Assembly: GCA_964473025.1 (NCBI GenBank)
Contig: CAYYMZ010000003.1
Span: 1-57,143 of the forward strand
Direction: 5' to 3'
Length of the DNA: 57,143 nucleotides
Origin: CAYYMZ01 sp964473025
Lineage (GTDB): Bacteria > Patescibacteriota > UBA1384 > DTJR01
The position numbers and the translations under genes are program-made. Below the pieces are notes generated by a model. That model did not search any database. It was given only the letters and a program-made list of their open reading frames with translations, and was not told the DNA's origin. Positions 40,693-48,479 of this stretch are shown in pieces (position 1 is the first letter of the stretch; each line of letters begins with the position of its first letter).

Positions 40693-40704
40693 ATTTCCCT
40701 CAAA

Positions 40705-40887
40705 TTAAATAATGGATGAAATTGCTCTTTGTAAGGTTTGCGCAAAGGCATAATCCAAAAGCGCGATGAAAGCACCACCTAAAACCAAGGCGAATACTAC
40801 AATTAAAGTGTCGGCGTAGACCCTTTGCCTTGAAGGCCAAATGATGGCACTGATTTCTTTCCAGATACTTTCAATTTTCTTAATCAT
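40705..40887 (-). CDS. secE: Preprotein translocase subunit SecE
   Basis: A 60-residue SecE of the short single-helix type. An amphipathic start (IKKIESIWKEISAIIWPSRQRVYADTLI) with the conserved WPSR is followed by one membrane helix (about residues 28-50). SecE clamps SecY in the Sec channel. Its place before nusG is the normal one. The tail ends FAQTLQRAISSII. Confidence 0.93.
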   Translation of the reverse strand: MIKKIESIWKEISAIIWPSRQRVYADTLIVVFALVLGGAFIALLDYAFAQTLQRAISSII

Positions 40888-40895
40888 TGGACAAA

Positions 40896-41144
40896 TTATA
40901 CAACTTCGACTTCACTTATATTATCCCGGCTTCCGAAAACCCGCTTATAACCTGTTTTCTTGAATTTTAAAACCCTGACTTTGTCGCCCAAGATGTGGCG
41001 CAAAACCTTTAACTTTACCTTTTGGCCGGAAAGCTCATCTTTAACTTCAAAAATCTCGCCTTCTTTTTGGTTTAACTTGAAGGTTGTAAATTTTTCTTTC
41101 CCACCAACTAAATATTGTCTTCCCGAAAGACTAATGATCGCCAT
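40896..41144 (-). CDS. rplU: Ribosomal protein bL21, shortened
   Basis: MAIISLSGRQYLVGGKEKFTTFKLNQKEGE matches the start of L21, and VLKFKKTGYKRVFGSRDNISEVEV its end. The middle loop is reduced, giving 82 residues instead of about 103. ATG 41144 is chosen with AAGGTG before it, over the GTG six bases upstream. L21 contacts 23S rRNA and L20. L27 (rpmA), its usual neighbour, is not here. Confidence 0.88.
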   Translation of the reverse strand: MAIISLSGRQYLVGGKEKFTTFKLNQKEGEIFEVKDELSGQKVKLKVLRHILGDKVRVLKFKKTGYKRVFGSRDNISEVEVV

Positions 41145-41210
41145 GTTCACCTTATCTTGAAATAGAATACCTTATTTCTAAAATTTTGTCAATTTAACGA
41201 AGCGATAAAT

Positions 41211-42308
41211 CTATTCGAATTTAAGCCCTCGGCGGCGCAAATAAATACTTTGCGTCATTCCAAGTAAAACAGCATTGGTTATAAAGGAGGTTCCCCCGGC
41301 GGAAACAAAAGGTAGCGGAATACCTGTAACGGGCATGATTCCGATGTTCATACCAATATTAACGAAGACCTGAAAAAGTATGATCGCCCCTACACCGGCC
41401 GCGAAAATCATGCCAAACTTATCGCGAGACAGGGACGAAACGATGAAAATCCGGGTGATTAAAATGCCGAAAGCTAGAACCAGAACGATCGAACCGACAA
41501 AGCCCGTTGCCTCCGCCCATCCGGAAAAAATAAAGTCAATTTGCGCAATCGGTAGAAAACGAAGCTGGCTCTGTGTCGCATTACCAAAACCTTTTCCCAT
41601 TAACCCCCCCGAGCCTACCGCAATTTTCGACTGGCTGACATTATAACCGGAGCCAAGCGGGTCTAAAGACGGATTAGCAAAGGAGACAACACGTTCCTTC
41701 TGATATGGCTTTAGGCTTGTCCAAACCAAAGGAGATGCTAAAATTATAGCCGCTGCACCGATAATAAGGTATTTTTTTGGTATGCCAACCACCAGCAGAA
41801 CGGTTACAAGCATCACTGTGATGGTTAAAGCAGTTCCAAGGTCCGGTTCTCTTAAAACCAGATAAATAGGAACAATTGAAACGACTGCAAAAAAGAGAAT
41901 CCTGAGGGGTTTTAGATTATCCTTGGCAGAAAAATAACTGGCCGCAAAAATCAAAAGGAAAATTTTCATCAGTTCCGATGGCTGAATTTGAAAGAAACCC
42001 AAATCAATCCATCTCGAAGAACCGAATACCCTGATTCCGAAAAAATCAACGATGATAAGCATAAGCAAGCCGATCGCGTAAAGATACCAAACGTAATTTT
42101 TGGTCTCGCGGTAGTCGAACATGGCAAATACGATGTAGACAATAATGCCGATTACAAAGAATATCGCCTGGCTTGTAACTAACGACAGGTTTCCGGAAAC
42201 CGAAGAAATACTATACAGCGTCGCAAGAGAGCAAACACTCAAAATTACCGGTATGATAATCAACGACCAGTCGAAGTTCTGATTAATTTTTATTCGTGGA
42301 ATTTTCAC
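41211..42308 (-). CDS. rodA: Rod-shape SEDS glycosyltransferase (RodA/FtsW family)
   Basis: A SEDS peptidoglycan polymerase with about ten membrane helices. Seen: FFQIQPSELMKIFLLIFAA, REPDLGTALTITVM, DPLGSGYNVSQSKIAVGSGGLMGKGFG and the C-terminal NIGMNIGIMPVTGIPLPFVSAGGTSF. Length 365 and these motifs fit RodA better than FtsW. It implies a peptidoglycan wall. The start is GTG 42308 with AAGG 3 bases upstream, inside the end of ileS (26-base overlap). Confidence 0.92.
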   Translation of the reverse strand: MKIPRIKINQNFDWSLIIIPVILSVCSLATLYSISSVSGNLSLVTSQAIFFVIGIIVYIVFAMFDYRETKNYVWYLYAIGLLMLIIVDFFGIRVFGSSRWIDLGFFQIQPSELMKIFLLIFAASYFSAKDNLKPLRILFFAVVSIVPIYLVLREPDLGTALTITVMLVTVLLVVGIPKKYLIIGAAAIILASPLVWTSLKPYQKERVVSFANPSLDPLGSGYNVSQSKIAVGSGGLMGKGFGNATQSQLRFLPIAQIDFIFSGWAEATGFVGSIVLVLAFGILITRIFIVSSLSRDKFGMIFAAGVGAIILFQVFVNIGMNIGIMPVTGIPLPFVSAGGTSFITNAVLLGMTQSIYLRRRGLKFE

Positions 42309-45243
42309 TAACCTTCAAATAGAGCTTGCCGCGAGAGGTTTTAACCTCGAGCGGTTCTTCCATATCTTCCTTTAAATTAAATGTCTCAAGTGCTGCTTCT
42401 TTGGTTATAACACTTTTATTTTTTTCGACAAATTTATCCACCGCATCATTCTCTACGCGATAGAATGCCGTGACCATATCCCCCGGCTTTAAGAGCGCTT
42501 GCTTGCGCAACAGCTGCAATCCCCTGATCACTTCGCGCAAATCCCCTTTCTCCAAAAGATCCGCGTCAAGTTCCGTTTCGATAACAACCTTCAGTTCTCC
42601 ACCCTCAAGGCCGTCCGGTTTTTTAATATTTTTCTCCCCTACCTTCTCTTCGACGTTGAGCTCATCAAGAATCAATCCCTCGAGTTGATTGCCTTCATCT
42701 TTGAAATCGTAATTAAAATAAACAGATTTGAGCGGCTGTCTGACTCTGAGTGAATTTTTTGACCGCAATGAATGCCCCATCTCGACAATTTGGCGTAATT
42801 TGTCCATCCTCTCTTCAAGCTCAACGTCGATGAATTTTTCGTCAACCTTGGGCCAATCACTCAGATGAACACTGATCGGGTCTTTTTCATCTTTTAGTTT
42901 TTGCCAAATATATTCGGTTGTAAAGGGAATTATCGGAGCGGAAATCTGAGCCAACGTCTTCAAGGCGAAAGATAGGGTTTGCATTGCAGATAATTCCTGA
43001 TTTTGGAATCTGTCGCGCGAGCGCCTTAACCACCAGGTTGAGAAATCCTCAACAAAAGACCTTATCTCTCGCGTTGCCCGAACCGTATCGTAATTATCAA
43101 GAAAATTCGTAGTGTTTTTCACCGTATTTGAAAGGCGCGAAAGAAGCCACTTATCGAGCGAGGATAGTTGCGATAAGTTTAGCTTACGATCGTATTTTAT
43201 GTCTGAGTATATATCGTAGAAGTTTGTGATGTTATTAAATAAATTAATAACTTTATTATAAATCTCGCGTAAATCCTTCTCGTTAAAGAAAAGATTATCT
43301 GCCTGCATAACGACTGAGTTCATAAGATAAAAACGCAATGTATCGGCGCCGAAGCTATTGATAATATTCCATGGATCTGGGTAGTTTTGCTTGGATTTGG
43401 AAAGCTTTTCCCCGCTTTCACTTAAAATTGTGCCCGTGGTAACAACATTTAAATATGCCACATCGTCAAATAGGAGCGTTCCTATAACATGCATGTAGTA
43501 AAACCACGCTCGTGTTTGTGCTATATATTCTCCGATAAAATGGCCCGGAAATCTTTTTTCAAATGTTTCTTTATTCTCAAACGGATAGTGAAACTCGGCA
43601 AATGGCATCGAGGCAGACTCGACCCAACAATCAACGACTTCGGGAACCCTTGCCATGATAGATGAACACTCCGGGCATTTTAGTTTAATTTTATCGATAT
43701 ACGGTCTGTGAAGATCGATTTGGTCTGTTGTTTTTCCGCCATATACTTCGTCGTAATTTGTTGCTTTCTCCTTAAGTTCTGCGATCGAGCCGACGCATTC
43801 AACTTGTCCGCACTTAATGCACTTGAAAAACGGTAAGGCCGTAGCCCAATACCGGTTACGCGAGATATTCCAATCGGGTGCGGTTTGTAAGATATTTAAA
43901 AATCTTCCGTGTTTTAAATTGTCCGGATACCAGTTTATCTTCTCGTTTAGTTCAATTAAGCGATCTTTAATCTTCTGGATATCAATAAACCAAGCAGAGA
44001 TGGCATTGTAAATTAAGGGTGAATCACATCTCCAGCAAAACGGATATGAATGGGTAAATTTTTCTTTTTTGAAAATCAGTTTCCGATTCTCTAAATCTAA
44101 AACGATTTCCTCTTCCGCATCCTTAATGTATTTGCCCTGCAAAAACCCTGGTGCTTCTTTATTGTATTTAGCTGCCGAATCAAGCAGGGGAATTTGCGGA
44201 AGATCGAGGCTAAGCCCCAGAGCATAATCATCTTCGCCGTAAATGACAGCCGTGTGAACCACGCCGGTCCCCTCTTTGGTTGTTACAAAATCAGCCGTTG
44301 CTACATACCACGCCTTATTGCCAGAATTGGTAACTGCGGGAATTTCATATAACGGTTCGTAGAACATTCCGTCGAGATCCGAACCCTTAATGTCCTCGTG
44401 AATAATCTCTATTTCCTTACCTTTAAAAACTTTTTCAACGAGCTTTGAGGCGAGAATATATAATTCGGCAACGCCCATAATGCGAACGGCTGAGTAATCA
44501 ATATCCGCCCCTACCGCAAGCGCGACGTTTGCAGGCAAGGTCCACGGAGTTGTAGTCCACGCCAGCATATAGGCAGAATCTTTGGTTTCGTAATTTTTAA
44601 ACTTCTGATTTGGCTTTAGTTTAAACTTTATATAAACCGACTCCTCTTCGACATCCTTATAATTATTATCCATCGAGACCTCGGCATTTGAAACCGGTGT
44701 TTCGCACCTCGGACAATACATCAAAACCTTACGCCCCTCATAAATCAACCCTTTGTCCCAAACCTGTTTAAGCGCCCACCAGACACTTTCCATGTAGGTG
44801 GTATCCATCGTCTTATATGAGTTTTTAAATTCAACAAACCTTCCGATTCTGTCAACCATCTCCTGCCATTGGTCGGTGTAGTTTAAAACCATATCGCGGG
44901 CAGTCTGGTTAAATAGTTCAATCCCATTTTCTTCAATTTGCTTTTTGCCCGATATCCCAAGCTTCTTTTCAACCAAGGTCTCAACTGGTAGCCCATGACA
45001 ATCCCAACCCCAGCGACGGCGGACTCTTTTCCCTTTCATTGTGAAGTAGCGCGGATACAGATCTTTTAGAACTGAAGATAAAATATGTCCGTAGTGAGGC
45101 AGTCCGGTAGCAAAAGGAGGGCCGTCATAAAATACGTACGGAGCGTTTTTGGGACGCTCTTCAACTGATTTCTCAAAAATCCTCTCCTTCTTCCAAAATT
45201 TGAGAGTTTCTTCTTCCTGTTGTGCGTATTTATTTTTTTCCAT
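42283..45243 (-). CDS. ileS: Isoleucyl-tRNA synthetase, long (eukaryote/archaea-like) type
   Basis: Class I synthetase of 986 residues. Seen: GPPFATGLPHYGHIL (HYGH form of the HIGH motif), RRWGWDCHGLPVETLVEKKLG, WFIDIQKIKDRL, the editing-domain region, KLSKSKQNYPDP (KMSKS motif) and CxxC zinc pairs (CPRC, CIKC/C, CPEC). HYGH and GWDCHGLPVE are features of the type-2 IleRS that is common in CPR and usually insensitive to mupirocin. I start at ATG 45243 (MEKNKYAQQEEETLKFW); the longer frame would run into tRNA-Trp. It overlaps rodA. Confidence 0.96.
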   Translation of the reverse strand: MEKNKYAQQEEETLKFWKKERIFEKSVEERPKNAPYVFYDGPPFATGLPHYGHILSSVLKDLYPRYFTMKGKRVRRRWGWDCHGLPVETLVEKKLGISGKKQIEENGIELFNQTARDMVLNYTDQWQEMVDRIGRFVEFKNSYKTMDTTYMESVWWALKQVWDKGLIYEGRKVLMYCPRCETPVSNAEVSMDNNYKDVEEESVYIKFKLKPNQKFKNYETKDSAYMLAWTTTPWTLPANVALAVGADIDYSAVRIMGVAELYILASKLVEKVFKGKEIEIIHEDIKGSDLDGMFYEPLYEIPAVTNSGNKAWYVATADFVTTKEGTGVVHTAVIYGEDDYALGLSLDLPQIPLLDSAAKYNKEAPGFLQGKYIKDAEEEIVLDLENRKLIFKKEKFTHSYPFCWRCDSPLIYNAISAWFIDIQKIKDRLIELNEKINWYPDNLKHGRFLNILQTAPDWNISRNRYWATALPFFKCIKCGQVECVGSIAELKEKATNYDEVYGGKTTDQIDLHRPYIDKIKLKCPECSSIMARVPEVVDCWVESASMPFAEFHYPFENKETFEKRFPGHFIGEYIAQTRAWFYYMHVIGTLLFDDVAYLNVVTTGTILSESGEKLSKSKQNYPDPWNIINSFGADTLRFYLMNSVVMQADNLFFNEKDLREIYNKVINLFNNITNFYDIYSDIKYDRKLNLSQLSSLDKWLLSRLSNTVKNTTNFLDNYDTVRATREIRSFVEDFSTWWLRRSRDRFQNQELSAMQTLSFALKTLAQISAPIIPFTTEYIWQKLKDEKDPISVHLSDWPKVDEKFIDVELEERMDKLRQIVEMGHSLRSKNSLRVRQPLKSVYFNYDFKDEGNQLEGLILDELNVEEKVGEKNIKKPDGLEGGELKVVIETELDADLLEKGDLREVIRGLQLLRKQALLKPGDMVTAFYRVENDAVDKFVEKNKSVITKEAALETFNLKEDMEEPLEVKTSRGKLYLKVSENSTNKN

Positions 45244-45275
45244 GGTTTGGCCGCCAACTCTTAACGCTGTAAATC

Positions 45276-45349
45276 TGGCAGGCCCTAGAGGAGTCGAACC
45301 TCTGACTGCGGTTTTGGAGACCGCCATTATACCGTTTAACCAAGGGCCT
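45276..45349 (-). tRNA. tRNA-Trp (CCA)
   Basis: The acceptor AGGCCCT pairs with AGGGCCT, the anticodon loop is CTCCAAA (anticodon CCA), the T loop is TTCGACT, discriminator G, and CCA is encoded (45278-45276). It lies between rpmG and ileS in the same direction. Confidence 0.96.
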
Positions 45350-45352
45350 TCG

Positions 45353-45367
45353 CCCGCCTGAGGCGGG
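45353..45367. repeat. Short CCCGCC palindrome
   Basis: CCCGCCTGAGGCGGG between tRNA-Trp and rpmG, one of the small palindromes typical of these genomes; related copies lie in the inverted repeat at 49487-49503 and at 51060-51079. Confidence 0.5.
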
Positions 45368-45372
45368 AGATT

Positions 45373-45540
45373 TTACTTACTCTCTTTGTGAACGGTGTGT
45401 TTTCGGCAAGTGTCACAAAACTTTTTCAACTCAACTTTCTTGACCGGCTGAATGCTTGATCGCTCGGTGACATAATTTCTGTTACCGCAAACGGAGCATT
45501 CTAAAATTAAATTCTTGATCCTATTTCCTTTTTTCGCCAT
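45373..45540 (-). CDS. rpmG: Ribosomal protein bL33
   Basis: Translation gives 55 residues, MAKKGNRIKNLILECSVCGN, then the second pair FCDTCRKH: the zinc-binding four-cysteine form of L33. The order L33 - tRNA-Trp near secE/nusG is widespread in bacteria; here ileS and rodA are inserted between. The start follows the stop of the small membrane gene after one base. Confidence 0.95.
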   Translation of the reverse strand: MAKKGNRIKNLILECSVCGNRNYVTERSSIQPVKKVELKKFCDTCRKHTVHKESK

Positions 45541-45541
45541 A

Positions 45542-45763
45542 TTACCTCTTTCCGGTTAATGCAAATCTTAAAGCAATTGATATTGTGCCGGCAATGAGAC
45601 TTACAGCGCCGACAATAATTAAAAAATAACCAACAAACGTATGCGAACCCATACTTGCATCCGCACTCGCCAGAAAATCGGGGTTTGAAACTTCTGTAAA
45701 TGAAATTATTCCTATTACCAGAAGCGGTATGCTTAACATGTATGATGTAAAAAATCTTTTCAT
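45542..45763 (-). CDS. Small membrane protein, two helices
   Basis: 73 residues from ATG 45763 (MKRFFTSYMLSIPLLVIGII), with GAGGAG about 10 bases upstream. There are two membrane helices (about 9-26 and 45-67) joined by a short polar loop with SADASMGSHTF. It ends in a basic TGKR, so both termini probably face the cytoplasm. No family is recognised. It lies between the tRNA operon and rpmG in the same direction, so it may be part of that transcript. Confidence 0.65.
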   Translation of the reverse strand: MKRFFTSYMLSIPLLVIGIISFTEVSNPDFLASADASMGSHTFVGYFLIIVGAVSLIAGTISIALRFALTGKR

Positions 45764-45824
45764 TTCGTCATTTCTCCTCAATGAAGGCTTATTATTTTTA
45801 TTAGTTTACATCGAGCTTGCGAGA

Positions 45825-46130
45825 TGGAGCCCATGAGCGGATTCGGACCGCTGACCCCCCACCATTTCCTTACTGCAAAACGAACCACGTTCTGTTATTG
45901 CAGTGCGTCGGGTAGCGGGGCAGGCCTACTCCTTTTAATTGGAGCCGTTGACCGGATTCGGACCGGTGACCTATTCCTTACCATGGAATTGCTCTACCAG
46001 CTGAGCTACAACGGCAATTTTTGTTTTTTAAGTTGCTCCCTGCCCCGTATTAAACTGCTTCTGTCAATCGGAAGTGGATTCCGATGACAGAAAGGTTTTA
46101 CTACTGGGGTACCAGCTGAGCTACATGGGC
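45825..46130 (-). ncRNA. tRNA-like outer shell B, split around tRNA-Thr(GGT)
   Basis: The 5' half (46130-46110) reads GCCCATG TA GCTCAGCTGGTA. The 3' half (45860-45825) reads a perfect T arm, AGCGG TCCGAAT CCGCT, then CATGGGC T CCA. The two acceptor strands GCCCATG/CATGGGC pair perfectly and differ from those of the inner tRNA. Where the anticodon arm should be, CCCC (46106-46109) can pair with GGGG (about 45855-45860). The interior then holds a hairpin (46061-46090), a 9-bp helix CGGGGCAGG/CCTGCCCCG (46039-46047 with 45916-45924) carrying the complete tRNA-Thr(GGT), and a hairpin (45873-45903). No anticodon is present in the outer molecule. Confidence 0.7.
45940..46015 (-). tRNA. tRNA-Thr (GGT), nested inside shell B
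   Basis: The acceptor GCCGTTG pairs with CAACGGC, anticodon loop ATGGTAA gives GGT, T arm ACCGG TCCGAAT CCGGT, discriminator T, CCA encoded. It is complete and canonical. Confidence 0.95.
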
Positions 46131-46185
46131 CCTTCGCTTAAACTCAGGGTAAACAACTCGGTTTACACTGAACCCGTTAGGGTGA

Positions 46186-46272
46186 TGGTGCCGAGTGAAG
46201 GATTCGAACCTCCGAAGCCACGAGGGCGCGTGATTTACAGTCACGAGCAATTGACCACTCTGCCAACTCGGC
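46186..46272 (-). tRNA. tRNA-Tyr (GTA)
   Basis: The acceptor GCCGAGT pairs with ACTCGGC, the anticodon loop is CTGTAAA, a long variable arm (class II) is present, discriminator A, CCA encoded. It lies between the two nested tRNA-Thr units in one operon, and is a substrate for Tgt, encoded at 19273. Outside it GTTTACA and TGTAAAC could pair around the tRNA. Confidence 0.96.
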
Positions 46273-46303
46273 AAGATTTCAAATTGTAAACTAACTACCT
46301 TTC

Positions 46304-46470
46304 TGGAGCCGATAGTCAGATTCGTGCCTCACGACCTACTGTTTATCCCGCACCCTTGGAGCCAACAGAGGGATTCGAACCCACGACCTACTGTTTACAA
46401 AACAGTTGCTCTACCACTGAGCTATGTTGGCGCTCAAGGGTGCGGGACTCTACAGATGAGCTATATCGGC
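46304..46470 (-). ncRNA. tRNA-like outer shell A, split around tRNA-Thr(TGT)
   Basis: The 5' half (46470-46448) reads GCCGATA TA GCTC ATCTGTA GAG, an acceptor strand and a closable D arm. The 3' half (46345-46304) reads AACAGTAGGTC, a degenerate T arm with loop GCACGAAT, then TATCGGC T CCA. The acceptor strands GCCGATA/TATCGGC pair perfectly. In place of the anticodon arm is a perfect 13-bp helix, TCCCGCACCCTTG with CAAGGGTGCGGGA (46447-46435 and 46358-46346), and at its tip sits the complete tRNA-Thr(TGT). The 3' half resembles a decayed copy of the inner tRNA, but the acceptor differs and has been kept paired. Confidence 0.75.
46357..46431 (-). tRNA. tRNA-Thr (TGT), nested inside shell A
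   Basis: The acceptor GCCAACA pairs with TGTTGGC, anticodon stem ACTGT/ACAGT, loop TTTGTAA gives TGT, T loop TTCGAAT, discriminator T, CCA encoded. One T-T mismatch occurs in the T stem. The 13-bp outer helix begins directly at its ends. Confidence 0.93.
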
Positions 46471-46501
46471 AAGAGGTAGAATCAACCTTAACACTATAGG
46501 A

Positions 46502-46530
46502 ATTTTACCAGAAATATCCGATATTCTCAA
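46502..46530 (-). promoter_or_regulatory. Promoter of the tRNA operon
   Basis: On the minus strand TTGAGA (46530-46525), 17 bases, TAAAAT (46507-46502). It lies about 32 bases upstream of the 5' end of outer shell A, so the shell is transcribed. Confidence 0.6.
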
Positions 46531-46669
46531 CCCGGTACTAGAAAATCGACAGCCTACGGCTCATTTAGAATAATTTATAGTTTATTGGCAATATAAAAAA
46601 CTGCTTTTAAAAGTTTTTATTTGTATAAAATAAGTCGATTTTTCAGTAACCGGGTTAACCCCAAAAGAT

Positions 46670-47212
46670 TTAAAACGGTTTTGACTTGAGTTCATCAACC
46701 CAGCGGCGATATTTTCTGTTTCGACTCTCGTATTTTAGTGCTTTTTTAGCATTGGCAAGTCCGCTCTTTTTATCCCCCTCGGCGTTATAAACAAAAGAGA
46801 GGTTGAAATAACGGCTGGCAACCGAGGGATTTATTTTAATCGATTCTTCAAACGCCTCCCTGGCATCGGAATAATTTTTCTGCTTTATGTATATTATTCC
46901 TAGCCGTGCATAGATTTTGTCATTGCGGGGGTCTGTTTTAATTGCTTCCAAATACCATTTTTCCGCACTGATAAACTGTCTTTTTCGAAAAAGGTCTTCG
47001 GCTTTTTTCAAATTTGGGTCAGTATTTTGCTGGATTTCGATCTCGGCATCATCCTGTTTTTTTCTCTTTAACAGTGATAAAAGCTTTTCGGTATCAAGAT
47101 GAGTTCTTTCCTCAACCGGTATCCCTACAATGCCGACATAATAAGCCCTTCTCCATACAACGCCAAATACAATCAGTAGTAATCCTAAAATAATGATTGG
47201 GTAAATTATCAT
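46670..47212 (-). CDS. Membrane-anchored TPR protein
   Basis: The 180-residue protein begins with one membrane helix (MIIYPIIILGLLLIVFGVVW), then a linker and three tetratricopeptide repeats (KAEDLFRKRQFISAEKWYLE; KIYARLGIIYIKQKNYSDAREAF; SRYFNLSFVYNAEGDKKSG). It should present a protein-binding superhelix; with Lys/Arg after the helix (WRRAYY) the TPR part may face the cytoplasm. ATG 47212 overlaps the holB stop (ATGA), which fixes the start and couples it to holB. Confidence 0.85.
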   Translation of the reverse strand: MIIYPIIILGLLLIVFGVVWRRAYYVGIVGIPVEERTHLDTEKLLSLLKRKKQDDAEIEIQQNTDPNLKKAEDLFRKRQFISAEKWYLEAIKTDPRNDKIYARLGIIYIKQKNYSDAREAFEESIKINPSVASRYFNLSFVYNAEGDKKSGLANAKKALKYESRNRKYRRWVDELKSKPF

Positions 47213-47877
47213 TTTTCCCTGCTTGCCTTCCACCAGATAAATATTTGCTCTAACGCGAGCTTCCTGTTCACGTTCGTGCAAGCAAATCTTATCAGGTTCA
47301 AAGAAAGTTTTTTATAAAGCTCGGTCTCGTCTTTATTTAACCCTCTATTTTTCATTTCATCAAGGGTCGACTTAATGGCTTGAGGAATTTCACCATTATC
47401 CGTTTCGCTTAATTTATGTAAAAATTCATTAAATTGCAATCTTTCAAAATATTTCAACAAGCTCAAGTCGTCTACAGAGCTTTCGGATGATATAAATACT
47501 TTTTGGCATCTTGATTTTATCGTCTCGAGAATCCGCGATAAGGTTTGGGCGAAAAGTATAATACGCCCGTAAGATGGTGGTTCTTCCAGCGTTTTAAGGA
47601 GTGTATTTGTCTGTTCGCGGTTAAGCTCGTCAACCGAATAAATTACAAAAATACGGCTCTCGCTACTGTGCGGTTTAAGGGATAAAAGATTGATTTTTTG
47701 GCGCAATTGTTTTACCCCCTCTTCTTCTGAAAAGGTGATAATATCGGGTGGCTGAATCTTCATATCGCAAACAAGCCGACCAATTAAATCATGCCAACCA
47801 TCAGGATTTGATGAAACGATAATAAGCGGCTGATTTGTCTTTTTAACCCTATCTAATATCTGATTTTGATTTGACAT
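47209..47877 (-). CDS. holB: DNA polymerase III delta-prime-like clamp-loader subunit
   Basis: The conserved core is NREQTNTLLKTLEEPPSYGRIILFAQ followed by ILETIKSRCQ, the sensor and SRC motif of the delta-prime/tau family. The N-terminus is short and has no Walker A, as expected for delta-prime, and the usual zinc module is absent. At 222 residues it is shorter than the usual 300 or more, losing most of the C-terminal collar domain. Clamp loaders place the beta clamp on DNA. Coupled to the TPR gene by ATGA. Confidence 0.8.
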   Translation of the reverse strand: MSNQNQILDRVKKTNQPLIIVSSNPDGWHDLIGRLVCDMKIQPPDIITFSEEEGVKQLRQKINLLSLKPHSSESRIFVIYSVDELNREQTNTLLKTLEEPPSYGRIILFAQTLSRILETIKSRCQKVFISSESSVDDLSLLKYFERLQFNEFLHKLSETDNGEIPQAIKSTLDEMKNRGLNKDETELYKKLSLNLIRFACTNVNRKLALEQIFIWWKASREK

Positions 47878-47916
47878 AGGCCCTCTATAACTCTAAAATC
47901 AGTTTAGGGAGAAGTA

Positions 47917-48231
47917 TTGGAAAACACAAGTTTTGAAGACAAGGTCCTTGTTTGCAAATCGTGCCAAAATGAGTTCGATTGGAGCGCTAAAGAGCAGGCT
48001 TATTATCTAAAAAGAGGGTTGCAAAAACAACCACAAAAATGTGCCGCCTGCAGACAAAAAGCAAACAAGCTTCGTGATTCGTCAATGTTTTACGTACATT
48101 GCGGCTTCTGCGAACAAGATGGGGCAATGTTAGCACCGCCCCCCAAAGATCAGGTTGCAATTTGCGAGAACTGCTACCAGGATTTATTGAAAAAAGGAAA
48201 TGACCTTAACTCACCTTCTGTGGCGAGCTAA
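47917..48231 (+). CDS. Zinc-ribbon protein (CxxC/CxxC)
   Basis: 104 residues with VCKSCQNEFDWSAKEQAYYLKR, then CAACRQKAN, the zf-trcl-like ribbon found in many bacterial small proteins. Further CGFCEQDG and CENCYQDL pairs follow, so two zincs are likely. The start is TTG 47917 with AGGGAG five bases upstream. Function unknown; these ribbons often occur in DNA- or ribosome-associated proteins. It is divergent from holB, and its 3' end overlaps the end of rpmB. Confidence 0.75.
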   Translation: MENTSFEDKVLVCKSCQNEFDWSAKEQAYYLKRGLQKQPQKCAACRQKANKLRDSSMFYVHCGFCEQDGAMLAPPPKDQVAICENCYQDLLKKGNDLNSPSVAS

Positions 48232-48424
48232 GTTCACAGCCCTTTTTCTTGAGTGTTCTAAAACAGTTTTGGCAAAATCTTGCGCCAAATTTTGTTTGAA
48301 AATTAGGTTTGACCGTCCGCTTGGTTTTATGTTGTGAATTTGGCCGGTTCATGGATACACTATCTGCCTTACCACAAATTAAACATACCTCGCGCGACTT
48401 GTGTTTTTGTTGTATATTAGCCAT
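48206..48424 (-). CDS. rpmB: Ribosomal protein bL28, zinc-containing
   Basis: 72 residues. CLICGKADSVSMNRPNSQHK then TKRTVKPNFQTKFGARFCQN and FRTLKKKG match L28: the SHSNxxTKR and PNLQ segments are recognisable as NSQHKTKRTVKPNFQ. CxxC and CxxC pairs make it a zinc form. L28 is a 50S protein near the E site. It overlaps the zinc-ribbon gene tail to tail by 26 bases. It is near another L33-type zinc protein gene, but not in the same operon. Confidence 0.78.
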   Translation of the reverse strand: MANIQQKHKSREVCLICGKADSVSMNRPNSQHKTKRTVKPNFQTKFGARFCQNCFRTLKKKGCELSSPQKVS

Positions 48425-48479
48425 AATATTACCTTAAGCTTTAAAGATTCTAGCAAAAAATAATAAATAAATCAACAAT

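Noticed and set aside
45825..46130. Group I intron or tmRNA as explanation of the split tRNA halves
   Set aside because: The break lies outside the anticodon loop, no group I core is visible, an intact tRNA occupies the interior, and there is no Ala-type G-U acceptor or tag frame as in tmRNA.
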